From Streptomyces naganishii JCM 4654 (GTDB lineage Bacteria > Actinomycetota > Actinomycetes > Streptomycetales > Streptomycetaceae): 64,000 nucleotides of DNA. The notes below the pieces were generated by a model, which ran no database searches, was not told the origin of the DNA, and saw nothing but the letters and a program-made list of their open reading frames with translations. The position numbers and the translations under genes are program-made. The number at the start of each line of letters is the position of its first letter. Positions within the stretch are counted from its first letter, which is position 1. Positions 8,416 to 16,368 of this stretch are shown here, piece after piece. The stretch is taken from assembly GCF_014650575.1 (NCBI RefSeq), contig NZ_BMVF01000010.1, positions 1-64,000 on the forward strand, written 5' to 3'.

Positions 8416-10095
8416 ATGAGCGGCAGCACGGGCATCGGCAGACGGTCCCTGCTCGCGGGCGCCGTCACCGTGGCGGCGGTCGCGGTGACCGGCGGCAGGG
8501 CGACGGCCGAAGGCGCACCCGGGCAGGCCCGAGGCGAAGTGCCAGCCCTCTGGCGGGAGTTCGAGCGCACGCCCTTCACCCACCCCCAGATCCCCTACGT
8601 CGGCCGCGCGGGCTGCCGGGGCGGCGCCGCCCGCCTCCCGCGCCGCCCGGTCGTGGCCGACGTGACCCGCTACGGCGCCGTGCCCGACGGCACCACCGAC
8701 TGCGCCCCCGCGATCAACCGTGCCATCGCGGCCGCCGGACGGGCCGGCGGCGGCACGGTCACCATCCCGCCCGGCACCTTCCGCATCGACGGCCTGATCC
8801 GCGTCGGCCACTCCCGCGTCGTCCTGCGCGGCGCCGGCAGCGGCCGTACGACGCTGTACGCCACCAAGAACCTCAGCGAACTGATCGGCGTCTACGGCTC
8901 CCGCTACGGCGGCGACAAGTCGGCCTGGTCCTGGGCCGGCGGCCTGATCTGGCTGGCCCCCGAGGCCCGCTGGAACTCCCTGGCCGCCGCCATCCGGGCC
9001 AGGGCCTGGCCCTTCGAGGGCTGGACCGGCAACAGGCGCGACGAGTGGACCACCCTCACCACGGTGGAACCGGCGCAGCGGGGCGCGTGGACCGTGCGGG
9101 TCGCCGACGCCTCCGCCCTGCGCCCCGGCCGCCTGGTCCTGCTCCGCCTCGCCGACGACGCCGGTCACACCCTGCTCCAGCACATGGCGGGCGGCGGCCC
9201 CGGCCCCGAGGCGTACGACTGGGACGACAAGACCAAGCTGACCTCGTACGTCCCCTACGAGTGGCCGGTGCGGATCACGCGCGTACGCGGCCGCGAGGTC
9301 ACCCTCGAACGCCCCCTGCCGCTCGACGTACGCCCCGAGTGGGACCCCCGACTGACCACGCACGTCCAGGAGTTGACGGGTTCCGGTGTGGAGGGCCTGA
9401 CCCTGGAGGCGGTCCGGACCCCGCAGTCGCCCCACCTGCTCGACAAGGGCTACAACGGCGTGGTCCTCCAGTGCGCCTACGACTGCTGGGCCGACGACGT
9501 GGTCGTCCGCGACGTCGACAACGGCTTCGGCCTGGTGGCCGCCTCCGCCTGCACCCTGCGCCGCACCCGGGTGGCCGGCCGGGGCTCCCACCACCCCTAC
9601 TTCTGCCGCGAGGGCTCCCACGACAACCTGATCGAGGACTTCACCGTCGAGGAGCGCACCGTCCCGGCCCCGCCGGGCACCCAGCTGCACGGCATCAACG
9701 TCGAGGGCCTGTCCTCGTACAACGTCTGGTCGCGCGGCGAGATGCGGATGGGCACCTTCGACAGCCACCGCGGCCTGCCCTTCGCCGACGTGCGCACCGA
9801 CATCACGGTGAACAACGACGGCCGCCACGGCGGCGACGCGAGCGCGGGACCGCTGTTCGGCGCCCGGTTCACCCACTGGAACATCCGCGTCACCAACGGT
9901 CGCGCGGGACTGACGCGGATCGACGGGCTGGCCCCGTACTCCGCCACCGTCGGCATCAACGAGGTCACCGAGTCCGGCCAGACCGACGTACCCGACTTCA
10001 CCGGCGATCTGCACTCCCGCCTGGAGCTGTACGGCACGACCGGCGTCGTGCGGCCGCGCAACCTCCACGCGGCTCAGCGCGCGCTCAGCCGGTAG
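8416..10095 (+). CDS. Tat-exported right-handed beta-helix protein (pectate-lyase-3-like)
   Basis: 559 residues. The N-terminus carries a twin-arginine signal (GIGRRSLLAGAVTVAAVAV) and is followed by VADVTRYGAVPDGTTDCAPAINRAI, the typical opening of pectate-lyase-3/glycosyl-hydrolase-28-like beta-helices, then strand-turn repeats including RVVLRGAGSGRTTLYA and the VEGLTLE region. The family includes polysaccharide lyases and phage-type depolymerases; the substrate cannot be told. Start 8416 is chosen because AAGAGGTGG lies 6-7 nt upstream; ATG 8398 is in frame but has no ribosome-binding site. Its 3' end overlaps the convergent AraC gene by 22 bp. Confidence 0.85.
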   Translation: MSGSTGIGRRSLLAGAVTVAAVAVTGGRATAEGAPGQARGEVPALWREFERTPFTHPQIPYVGRAGCRGGAARLPRRPVVADVTRYGAVPDGTTDCAPAINRAIAAAGRAGGGTVTIPPGTFRIDGLIRVGHSRVVLRGAGSGRTTLYATKNLSELIGVYGSRYGGDKSAWSWAGGLIWLAPEARWNSLAAAIRARAWPFEGWTGNRRDEWTTLTTVEPAQRGAWTVRVADASALRPGRLVLLRLADDAGHTLLQHMAGGGPGPEAYDWDDKTKLTSYVPYEWPVRITRVRGREVTLERPLPLDVRPEWDPRLTTHVQELTGSGVEGLTLEAVRTPQSPHLLDKGYNGVVLQCAYDCWADDVVVRDVDNGFGLVAASACTLRRTRVAGRGSHHPYFCREGSHDNLIEDFTVEERTVPAPPGTQLHGINVEGLSSYNVWSRGEMRMGTFDSHRGLPFADVRTDITVNNDGRHGGDASAGPLFGARFTHWNIRVTNGRAGLTRIDGLAPYSATVGINEVTESGQTDVPDFTGDLHSRLELYGTTGVVRPRNLHAAQRALSR

Positions 10096-10958
10096 CGCCC
10101 CGGCGTCACCCCGACCAGCCGCTTGAAGTGCCGGGTCAGATGGGCCTGGTCGTAGAACCCGGTCGCCGGGGCCACCTCACCCGGCGGCAGCCCCTCCAGC
10201 AGCAGCCGGCGGGCGCGCCCGACCCGGCGGGACATCAGGTACTGGTGTGGGGCGATGCCGTAGGCGGTGCTGAACGCCCGTACCAGATGGGCGGGATGAG
10301 CGCCGAGGAGCGCCGCCGCCTCCTCCAGCGCGAGCCCGTGCGCGACCCGCTCGTCGAGCAACTCCCGCAGACGGCGGGCGAGACGGGGATCCCGGCGCGG
10401 TGCGCGCCCGCCGCCCGGCAAGCGGTGCCGCAGATGCTCCTCCAGCCGCTCCGCGATCAGGGTCAGCCTGCTCTCCGCCTCCAGCCCGTCACCGGGGTGC
10501 GCGAGCGCGGTGTGCAGCTGCCCCACCCGCCGCCGCAGCACCGGGTCGCGCAGATCGGGCCCGTCCACGGCGGCCCCGATGAGCTCGTCGCCCAGGCGGG
10601 TCGCGTCGAGGTAGACGACGCGCTTGCGGAAGCCTTCCGGGGTGGCGGCGGACCCGTTGTGCGGGACGTGCGGCGGCAGCAGGGACACGGTGTCGTGCGG
10701 GGTGCCGTGCTCGTGCCGGTCCAGGTCGTACCGCACGGCGCCGTCGTCCACGATCAGCAGCGTCCACGCCTCGTGGACGTGCATGGGATAGGCGTACTCG
10801 GTGAAGTGGGCGTGGAAGACCTCCACGACGCCCGGGACGCCCGGCCGCCAGGCGGCGACGTCCCGCCCGGGGCGCTCGGCGCGCTCTGGCTGCTCGGCGC
10901 CCTCTGGCTGCTCGGCGCGCCCGGGCTGCTGCCGGGGGGCCCGCTGCTGTCCGGCCAC
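10074..10958 (-). CDS. AraC-family transcriptional regulator
   Basis: 294 residues from GTG 10958. An N-terminal cupin-like sensor region (FHAHFTEYAYPMHVHEAWTLLIVDDG and SLLPPHVPHNG) precedes two C-terminal helix-turn-helix motifs (LALEEAAALLGAHPAHLVRAF and GEVAPATGFYDQAHLTRHF-KRLVGVTPGRYR). The start is 6 nt after TACGTT (minus strand), so a leaderless mRNA is likely; a TTG at 10973 would extend it by five codons. Divergent from a DUF2000 gene 50 bp away, which is the obvious candidate target. The cupin suggests a small-molecule effector. Confidence 0.88.
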   Translation of the reverse strand: MAGQQRAPRQQPGRAEQPEGAEQPERAERPGRDVAAWRPGVPGVVEVFHAHFTEYAYPMHVHEAWTLLIVDDGAVRYDLDRHEHGTPHDTVSLLPPHVPHNGSAATPEGFRKRVVYLDATRLGDELIGAAVDGPDLRDPVLRRRVGQLHTALAHPGDGLEAESRLTLIAERLEEHLRHRLPGGGRAPRRDPRLARRLRELLDERVAHGLALEEAAALLGAHPAHLVRAFSTAYGIAPHQYLMSRRVGRARRLLLEGLPPGEVAPATGFYDQAHLTRHFKRLVGVTPGRYRLSAR

Positions 10959-10964
10959 GCAAAG

Positions 10965-10970
10965 AACGTA
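10965..10970 (-). promoter_or_regulatory. Candidate -10 element for the AraC gene
   Basis: TACGTT on the minus strand, 6 nt before GTG 10958. Confidence 0.35.
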
Positions 10971-11008
10971 CAAGACGGCGCCGTACGGCGTCGGCGAGTC
11001 TCATCTCC

Positions 11009-11467
11009 ATGAACGAGCAGTCCAGCCCGCAGAACGGGCGGCCCGACGCGCCCCCCGTCCGGTTCGACACCAAGATCGCCGTGCTGCTGCGCGGGGACCT
11101 GGAGCCCTGGCAGCGTCTGAACGTCACCGCGTTCCTGGTCAGCGGCCTCGGCACGGTCGTCCCCGAGGTGATCGGGGAGCCGTACGAGGACGCCGACGCG
11201 GTGCCGTACCTGCCGATGTTCCGCCAGCCGGTACTGGTCTTCGAGGGCACGAAGGAGACGCTGACCGCGGCCCACGCCCGCACCCTGTCCCGCGCCCTGC
11301 CGCGCGCGGTCTTCACCTCCGACCTCTTCGCCACAGGCAACGACCACGACAACCGCGCGGCCGTCCGCTCCGTCCGCACCGCGGAACTGGACCTGGTCGG
11401 CCTCGCGGTGCACGGCCCGAGGAACGCGGTGGACAAGGTGCTGAAGGGGGCGCGGATGCATCCCTGA
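11009..11467 (+). CDS. DUF2000 family protein
   Basis: 152 residues. After a short disordered N-terminus comes the compact alpha/beta domain of DUF2000: FDTKIAVLLRGDLEPWQRLNVTAFLVSG near residues 19-46 and DLVGLAVHGPRNAVDKVLKGA at the C-terminus. The fold resembles peptidyl-tRNA hydrolase II, but activity is unproven. It is divergent from an AraC regulator, an arrangement that suggests regulation by that neighbour. 33 bp separate its end from the convergent MFS gene. Confidence 0.8.
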   Translation: MNEQSSPQNGRPDAPPVRFDTKIAVLLRGDLEPWQRLNVTAFLVSGLGTVVPEVIGEPYEDADAVPYLPMFRQPVLVFEGTKETLTAAHARTLSRALPRAVFTSDLFATGNDHDNRAAVRSVRTAELDLVGLAVHGPRNAVDKVLKGARMHP

Positions 11468-11500
11468 GCGAGCGCGGGACCGCGCCGCGCCCCTTCCGGG

Positions 11501-12778
11501 TCAGGCGGCCGTGGCCTCGCGCCGGGCGCTCGCCGGGGCCCCGGCGCCGGCGTCCGCCGGCTCCGCCTTCGGCATACGCCGCATCAGTACCGCGTAACCG
11601 AAGCCGGCCACCGTGCCGACGACCGCGCAGGACCCCCACAGCCACTCCGCGCCCAGCCGGTCGATGACGGCGCCGGACATCAGCGGGGCGACCAGCGCGG
11701 CCACCGACCAGGACAGCGTGTAGACGCCCTGGTAGCGCCCGCGCCCGTGCACGGGGGAGAGCCGTACGACGAGCCCGGTCTGGGTCGGCGCGTTGACCAT
11801 CTCGCCTAGGGTCCAGACGCAGACCGTGAGGGCGAAGACGCCGACCGACCCGGCGAAGGCGGTGAGCCCGAAGCCGTACCCGGCCAGGAGCGAGGAGACG
11901 ACCAGCAGCCGCCGGGGATCGCGGTGCTCGATGAGACGGGTGACCGGGATCTGGAGGGCGACGATCAGGATGCCGTTGACCGCGATGGCCATGCCGTAGT
12001 CGGCGGGCGTGAACCCGGCCCGGCCCATGGCCACCGGCAGACCGACCGCGCCCTGCTGGAAGACGACGGCGACGAGGAAGGACAGCCCGACCACGGCCAT
12101 GAACCGCCGGTCGCGCAGCACGGTCGCGAGCCGCACGGAGCCGTGCGCGCCCGGGTCGGCGCCGTGCGCGCCCTCCGGCGCGGCGGGCCTGGACTCGGGC
12201 AGCTTCAGGAAGACGACGATCGCGCAGGCCATGGTCATGCCGGCCTCGATGAGGAACCCGGCGAGGTAACTGAACTCGGCGATGAAACCGGCGGCCATGG
12301 AGGAGACGGCGAAGCCGAGGTTGATCGCCCAGTAGTTGAGCGAGTAGGCGCGGACCCGGTCCTCGGGCCGCACGATGTCGGCGATCATCGCCTGCACGGC
12401 GGGCCGGGAGGCGTTGGAGGCCATGCCGACGAGGAAGGCGACCGCGGCGATGGCGACGGGCTCGTGCACGAAGCCGAGCGCGGCGACCGCGAGGGCCGTC
12501 GATGCCTGCGCGACCAGCAGGGTCGGCCGGCGTCCGAGCCGGTCGGCCATGACGCCCCCGCCGAGCGACGACACGACCCCGCCGAGCCCGTGCAGGGAGG
12601 CGACCAGACCGGCGTAGGAGGCGGAGTACCCGCGGTCGAGGGTGAGGTACAGCGCCATGAAGGTGGCGACGAAGGCGCCGAGGCGGTTGACGAGGGTGCT
12701 GGTCCACAGCCACCAGAACTCACGGGGTAGCCCCGAGACGGTCTCGCGCGCGGCACGTCTGAGACTGGCGACGGACAT
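11501..12778 (-). CDS. MFS transporter (12-TM, drug/multidrug efflux-like)
   Basis: 425 residues with twelve hydrophobic segments. The MFS A-motif appears between TM2 and TM3 as GGGVMADRLGRRPTLL, and a related loop sits in the second half (IPVTRLIEHRDPRRLLVV). The first TM contains FWWLWTSTLVNRLGAFVATFMALYL, typical of the YceJ/MdtH-like efflux subfamily. ATG 12778 is chosen because the longer reading from 12865 adds only an Arg/Pro-rich N-terminus. Substrate unknown; no local regulator is evident. Confidence 0.85.
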   Translation of the reverse strand: MSVASLRRAARETVSGLPREFWWLWTSTLVNRLGAFVATFMALYLTLDRGYSASYAGLVASLHGLGGVVSSLGGGVMADRLGRRPTLLVAQASTALAVAALGFVHEPVAIAAVAFLVGMASNASRPAVQAMIADIVRPEDRVRAYSLNYWAINLGFAVSSMAAGFIAEFSYLAGFLIEAGMTMACAIVVFLKLPESRPAAPEGAHGADPGAHGSVRLATVLRDRRFMAVVGLSFLVAVVFQQGAVGLPVAMGRAGFTPADYGMAIAVNGILIVALQIPVTRLIEHRDPRRLLVVSSLLAGYGFGLTAFAGSVGVFALTVCVWTLGEMVNAPTQTGLVVRLSPVHGRGRYQGVYTLSWSVAALVAPLMSGAVIDRLGAEWLWGSCAVVGTVAGFGYAVLMRRMPKAEPADAGAGAPASARREATAA

Positions 12779-12960
12779 GGAGGGCCCCCGGGTACGAGCG
12801 GTGAATGTAAGCGGCCGAAGCGGCGAGCACAACTTACGGGGGCGGCCCGGCGCCGGGCCACTCAATTAACAGAACCCGTCAACTGTCGGCTGACCCGGAG
12901 GGCTCCTTCCCCTCCTGTCCGCCTGGCGGGCGGCCGGGGCGCGGCCCGCAGGGCGTGGAT

Positions 12961-12966
12961 TAGGCT
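12961..12966 (+). promoter_or_regulatory. Candidate -10 element for gpmA
   Basis: TAGGCT lies 7 nt before ATG 12974, overlapping a GGAGG; leaderless or very short leader. Confidence 0.4.
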
Positions 12967-12973
12967 CGGAGGC

Positions 12974-13735
12974 ATGGCCGACGCACCGTACAAGCTGATC
13001 CTCCTCCGCCACGGCGAGAGCGAGTGGAACGCGAAGAACCTGTTCACCGGCTGGGTGGACGTCAACCTCAACGACAAGGGCGAGAAGGAGGCAGTCCGCG
13101 GCGGTGAGCTGCTGAAGGACGCCGGCCTGCTGCCCGACGTGGTCCACACGTCCGTGCAGAAGCGCGCGATCCGCACCGCGCAGCTCGCCCTGGAGGCGGC
13201 CGACCGCCACTGGATCCCGGTCCACCGCTCCTGGCGCCTCAACGAGCGCCACTACGGCGCGCTCCAGGGCAAGGACAAGGCGCAGACGCTGGAGGAGTTC
13301 GGCGAGGAGCAGTTCATGCTCTGGCGCCGCTCCTACGACACCCCGCCGCCCCCGCTGGCCCGCGACGCGGAGTACTCCCAGTTCTCCGACCCGCGCTACG
13401 CGACGCTCCCGCCGGAGCTGCGCCCGCAGACGGAGTGCCTGAAGGACGTCGTGGCCCGCATGCTCCCGTACTGGTTCGACGCCATCGTCCCCGACCTCCT
13501 GACCGGCCGCACGGTCCTGATCGCCGCCCACGGCAACAGCCTCCGCGCCCTGGTCAAGCACCTCGACCAGATCTCGGACGCCGACATCGCCGGCCTCAAC
13601 ATCCCCACCGGCATCCCCCTGTCCTACGAACTGGACGCCGACTTCCACCCGGTGACCCCCGGCGGCACCTACCTCGACCCGGACGCGGCAGCAGCAGCCA
13701 TCGAGGCGGTCAAGAACCAGGGCAAGAAGAAGTAA
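12974..13735 (+). CDS. gpmA: 2,3-bisphosphoglycerate-dependent phosphoglycerate mutase
   Basis: 253 residues, the usual length for dPGM. It interconverts 3- and 2-phosphoglycerate in glycolysis. The active-site motif LILLRHGESEWN (phospho-accepting His13) opens the protein; further signatures are FTGWVDVNL, the TSVQKRAIRTA helix, WRLNERHYGALQG and the second catalytic His in LIAAHGNSLRALVKHL. A Lys-rich tail (NQGKKK) ends the chain. A strong intrinsic terminator follows directly, so it is monocistronic. Confidence 0.96.
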   Translation: MADAPYKLILLRHGESEWNAKNLFTGWVDVNLNDKGEKEAVRGGELLKDAGLLPDVVHTSVQKRAIRTAQLALEAADRHWIPVHRSWRLNERHYGALQGKDKAQTLEEFGEEQFMLWRRSYDTPPPPLARDAEYSQFSDPRYATLPPELRPQTECLKDVVARMLPYWFDAIVPDLLTGRTVLIAAHGNSLRALVKHLDQISDADIAGLNIPTGIPLSYELDADFHPVTPGGTYLDPDAAAAAIEAVKNQGKKK

Positions 13736-13747
13736 CCGCCCGCGAAT

Positions 13748-13790
13748 AAGCCCCCTGCCTGCGGGTTCTCCGCTGGGAGGGGGCTTTTCT
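13748..13790 (+). terminator. Intrinsic terminator of gpmA
   Basis: AAGCCCCCT (13748-13756) pairs with AGGGGGCTT (13778-13786) and is followed by a short T-run (TTTTCT). Confidence 0.8.
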
Positions 13791-13919
13791 GCCTCTGGGC
13801 CGTAAGGTGCCCGACGGCTCCGGCCGGGCCGTGTCCGAGACGGCGGCCACGGCCGGTCCGCTGGAGCCGGACGCCGACGCGGCAGTGCTCCCAGCGCAGC
13901 CGGTCGTCGCAGGGCCTCG

Positions 13920-13970
13920 CCTCGGAAAGCCGCGATGAAACACCAGGCGGCTCTGCCTGGTGTTCCGAGG
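13920..13970. repeat. Nested inverted repeats with one-sided bulge
   Basis: CCTCGGAA (13920-13927) matches TTCCGAGG (13963-13970). Inside it CACCAGGC (13941-13948) matches GCCTGGTG (13955-13962). The arms stack directly on the right and are split by 13 nt on the left. Lies in the 526-bp gap 13736-14261, which has no convincing gene. Confidence 0.6.
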
Positions 13971-14000
13971 GCGGTCGCGTCTGCGGTTTTCCCGGCTCGC

Positions 14001-14060
14001 TGTGCAATGCGGCACCGGAACCCCCTCTTCACTGTGCAACCAGGCACCCCGCACAATGCG
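14001..14060. promoter_or_regulatory. Direct repeats upstream of secreted-protein operon
   Basis: TGTGCAATGCGGCAC (14001) and TGTGCAACCAGGCAC (14033) agree at 12 of 15 positions and are 32 bp apart, about three helical turns. An inverted relative, GCACAATGCG, starts at 14051. They look like binding sites for an unknown regulator of the operon starting at 14262. Confidence 0.4.
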
Positions 14061-14261
14061 TTGACGGGCCTAGGTTGGCGTTCGACGCAAACCGCGTCCC
14101 TGCTCACCAGCGTCACCTGCGATGTCTTGACCGCGACACGCAGCGTCTGGAGGCGGGCGGGTGAGGTCGTGTGGGAGGCGGAAGTTCACCAGGCCGACTC
14201 GGGCAGCCTGGTCTGCCCCATCCTGCACGGCCGGCCCAGTTCACCACGTATGGGGGAGCAC

Positions 14262-14822
14262 ATGCGAATACGATCAGTGAGACTCAGGATCAGAAGGTCC
14301 GTCCTGGCGGGGGCGCTGGCCCTGATGTCCACGACCGGCCTGGCCGCCGCGAACGCGCCGGCGGCGCACGCCGCATCCTGCGGTTCGGACCGCGTCCTGG
14401 CGAGCAAGCCGACGGACCTCTACGGGTACAACGGCGGCGTCATCTCCAACAAGCACCTCGGCAAGCTGTACATCGGGTACATCCCGAGCTGCCGGATGGA
14501 GTACGCGGAGGTGCACTGGGACCAGAACGTCGACCTGTCCATGATCGGCGACAACTACATCTGGCTGCAGGACGCCCACGGCCACCAGGCGGGGAAGGCG
14601 GACATCGGAAGCCTGGGCCAGTACGGGGCGTACGGGTCCTCGAACCTGGTGCCCATCGACAGCTTCGGCTACGGCTACAGCCAGCCGAGGCTGCACATCG
14701 GGCTCACCTTCAGCGACGGCAGGATCCCCACCTGCCGCCCGACCGACTACTACGGCAACGGCCACAGCTTCGCCACCGGCGCCAACGAGGCCAGCCACAA
14801 CTGGCAGGTGTGCGGCATATGA
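14262..14822 (+). CDS. Secreted protein of unknown function, DUF2690-like
   Basis: 186 residues. A clear Sec signal peptide (Arg-rich start, hydrophobic SVLAGALALMSTTGLAAA core, cleavage near AHA-AS) leaves a mature domain of about 150 residues with four cysteines. The segment GKLYIGYIPSCRMEYAEVHW resembles the pattern of DUF2690-type actinobacterial secreted proteins; otherwise I do not recognise it. GGGGGAG precedes ATG 14262; an in-frame ATG at 14250 is possible. Its stop overlaps the next start (ATGA), so the two secreted proteins are translationally coupled. Confidence 0.7.
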   Translation: MRIRSVRLRIRRSVLAGALALMSTTGLAAANAPAAHAASCGSDRVLASKPTDLYGYNGGVISNKHLGKLYIGYIPSCRMEYAEVHWDQNVDLSMIGDNYIWLQDAHGHQAGKADIGSLGQYGAYGSSNLVPIDSFGYGYSQPRLHIGLTFSDGRIPTCRPTDYYGNGHSFATGANEASHNWQVCGI

Positions 14823-15418
14823 AGCGCAAGAAGCTCAGGACCGCGGTGGCGGCGGGTGTCATGACCGTGGGCTCCCTGGCCGGCACGCTCGCCCTGTCGG
14901 GGACGGCGCAGGCCGCGACCTACCAGCGCAACGTCCAGCTGCAGGACCTCCAGGACCAGGGCCTGGACTGCCTGGACAGCAACTACAACGGGTCGCTGTA
15001 CATCCTGCCCTGCAACGGCGGCAGCTACCAGCGCTGGAACGTCACGTCCTACGCCCCGGACGTGAACAACTACTACAGCAGGGTGCAGATCCAGAACGTC
15101 CAGACCGGCCGTTGTCTGCGGGTCCAGTTCTTCGCCGGGAACGGCTACGAGGCCAAGACCGACAGCTGCGACGCGGGCAACTACCGGGACCAGTGGAACA
15201 TGACCTGGGTCGGCAACACCCCGGGCAACCCTTCCAACAGCTTCCAGTTCCTCAACTGGCAGCCGTCCGGCCCGCTGTCGGGCCGCACCGAGTTCAACTT
15301 CTGCCTGGACCGGGGACAGGCAGGCCACGCGAACAACATGGTCTTCGACATCGGCCAGTTCAAGAAGACCTGTGACAACCACTCCAACAAGTGGCAGATC
15401 TGGAGCATGGTCCACTAG
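14819..15418 (+). CDS. Secreted ricin-B-like (beta-trefoil) lectin-type protein
   Basis: 199 residues. A signal peptide (MKRKKLRTAVAAGVMTVG..., cleavage near AQA-AT) precedes a domain with beta-trefoil carbohydrate-binding features: DCLDSNYNGSLYILPC followed by YQRWNV (QxW-like), then TGRCLRVQF...CDAGNYRDQWNM, then FCLDRG...KWQIW. Three CLD/CLR-to-W repeats fit one trefoil. No catalytic module accompanies it. Four-bp ATGA overlap with the upstream gene indicates coupled translation; the proteins may act as a pair outside the cell. A hairpin terminator follows at 15476. Confidence 0.7.
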   Translation: MKRKKLRTAVAAGVMTVGSLAGTLALSGTAQAATYQRNVQLQDLQDQGLDCLDSNYNGSLYILPCNGGSYQRWNVTSYAPDVNNYYSRVQIQNVQTGRCLRVQFFAGNGYEAKTDSCDAGNYRDQWNMTWVGNTPGNPSNSFQFLNWQPSGPLSGRTEFNFCLDRGQAGHANNMVFDIGQFKKTCDNHSNKWQIWSMVH

Positions 15419-15475
15419 GCAGCCACCGCTGCCGGACGGCCGGCCGGTCGTCTCCGGTGCTCCTCTGCTGTGCCG

Positions 15476-15504
15476 CGGGCCCCTGCCGACTCGGCAGGGA
15501 CCCG
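15476..15504 (+). terminator. Hairpin after secreted-protein pair
   Basis: CCCTGCCG (15481-15488) pairs with CGGCAGGG (15492-15499) across ACT; outer CGGG/CCCG extend the stem past one mismatch. No T-run, as is common in Streptomyces. Confidence 0.6.
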
Positions 15505-15602
15505 CCCGCGCTGCCGGAGCGGACCGCTCGGGCCGGTGTTCCGGGGACGCATATTCTTTGTCGGCCCGTACAGCCGTCGGGCGGTTGACGAAGAGGTTGA
15601 TC

Positions 15603-16256
15603 ATGCAGCGGCGAAGAGCAGTCGGCAGGTGGACGGGTGTGGCCTGGGTGCTGGCACCGCTCGGGTTGACCCTCCTGGTGGGGACCATCGTGTACACCCT
15701 CGCGAACTACCGGATGGCCACGGTCATGGGCGGCTCCATGAGCCCCACGTACCGCCAGGGCGATCGGCTGTTCATCGAGCGGATCGACGCGAGCGAGATA
15801 CGCCGGGGCGACGTACTGCTCATCGACGCACCGGAACACACTCGGCTGGGACCGCTGCTGCGTCGGGTCATCGGAGTGGGCGGCGATCACGTGGCGGGTG
15901 AGGGCAACCGCGTCTCGGTGAACGGCAGGCCGGTCGACGAGCCGTACGTGACGGACGGCGCGGACAACCTGACGGTCAGGCCGTATGAGGTGACGGTGCC
16001 GGAGGGACGCTTGTTCCTGCTGGGTGACCACCGGGACAACGCCAACGACTCGCGTTTCCACCTCGGCGAGCGGTCGGGCAGTGTCGCGGCCTCCGGGGTG
16101 CGGGGACGAGTGGTGGAGGGCCGGACCGTGGCGGCGGTGCCGGCGACGCTCGGGGGCCTCGGGATCGTGCTGGTCCTTGCCGGTCTCGCAAGCTACGCCG
16201 TCGGACGACGTGCCCGGCGCTCGTTCCCGCCGGCGGAGCCTTGGCCTGTGGCCTGA
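15603..16256 (+). CDS. Signal peptidase I homologue with Arg at the catalytic Lys position
   Basis: 217 residues, S26 family, with an N-terminal TM helix (about 13-35) and a C-terminal one (about 183-203). Box B GGSMSPTYRQGDRLF has the nucleophile Ser45, box C reads RRGDVLLI, and box E reads LFLLGDHRDNANDSR. In box D, normally KRVIGxxGD with the lysine general base, the sequence is RRVIGVGGD, so position 87 is arginine. Eukaryotic ER-type enzymes use His there; Arg is unexpected and may mean altered or lost catalysis. It follows two secreted-protein genes and may serve them. GAAGAGG precedes ATG 15603. Confidence 0.8.
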   Translation: MQRRRAVGRWTGVAWVLAPLGLTLLVGTIVYTLANYRMATVMGGSMSPTYRQGDRLFIERIDASEIRRGDVLLIDAPEHTRLGPLLRRVIGVGGDHVAGEGNRVSVNGRPVDEPYVTDGADNLTVRPYEVTVPEGRLFLLGDHRDNANDSRFHLGERSGSVAASGVRGRVVEGRTVAAVPATLGGLGIVLVLAGLASYAVGRRARRSFPPAEPWPVA

Positions 16257-16313
16257 GCGGGAACGAGGGTGGGGCTTGCCTGGAGCACGTCGTTTCCGGG
16301 CTGTCACCTTTTC

Positions 16314-16359
16314 AGGCCGGCCCCGCCCCGGCCGGCTCCCGCCCCGGCCGGGCCGGCCT
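16314..16359. terminator. GC-rich hairpin between convergent genes
   Basis: AGGCCGGCCC (16314-16323) is the perfect inverse of GGGCCGGCCT (16350-16359). It lies between the signal peptidase and protease 3' ends; probably a bidirectional terminator. Confidence 0.5.
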
Positions 16360-16368
16360 GCCCCCGGG

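Noticed and set aside
8215..10068. 617-codon minus-strand frame opposite the beta-helix gene
   Set aside because: Antisense shadow; the plus strand has a Tat signal and family motifs.
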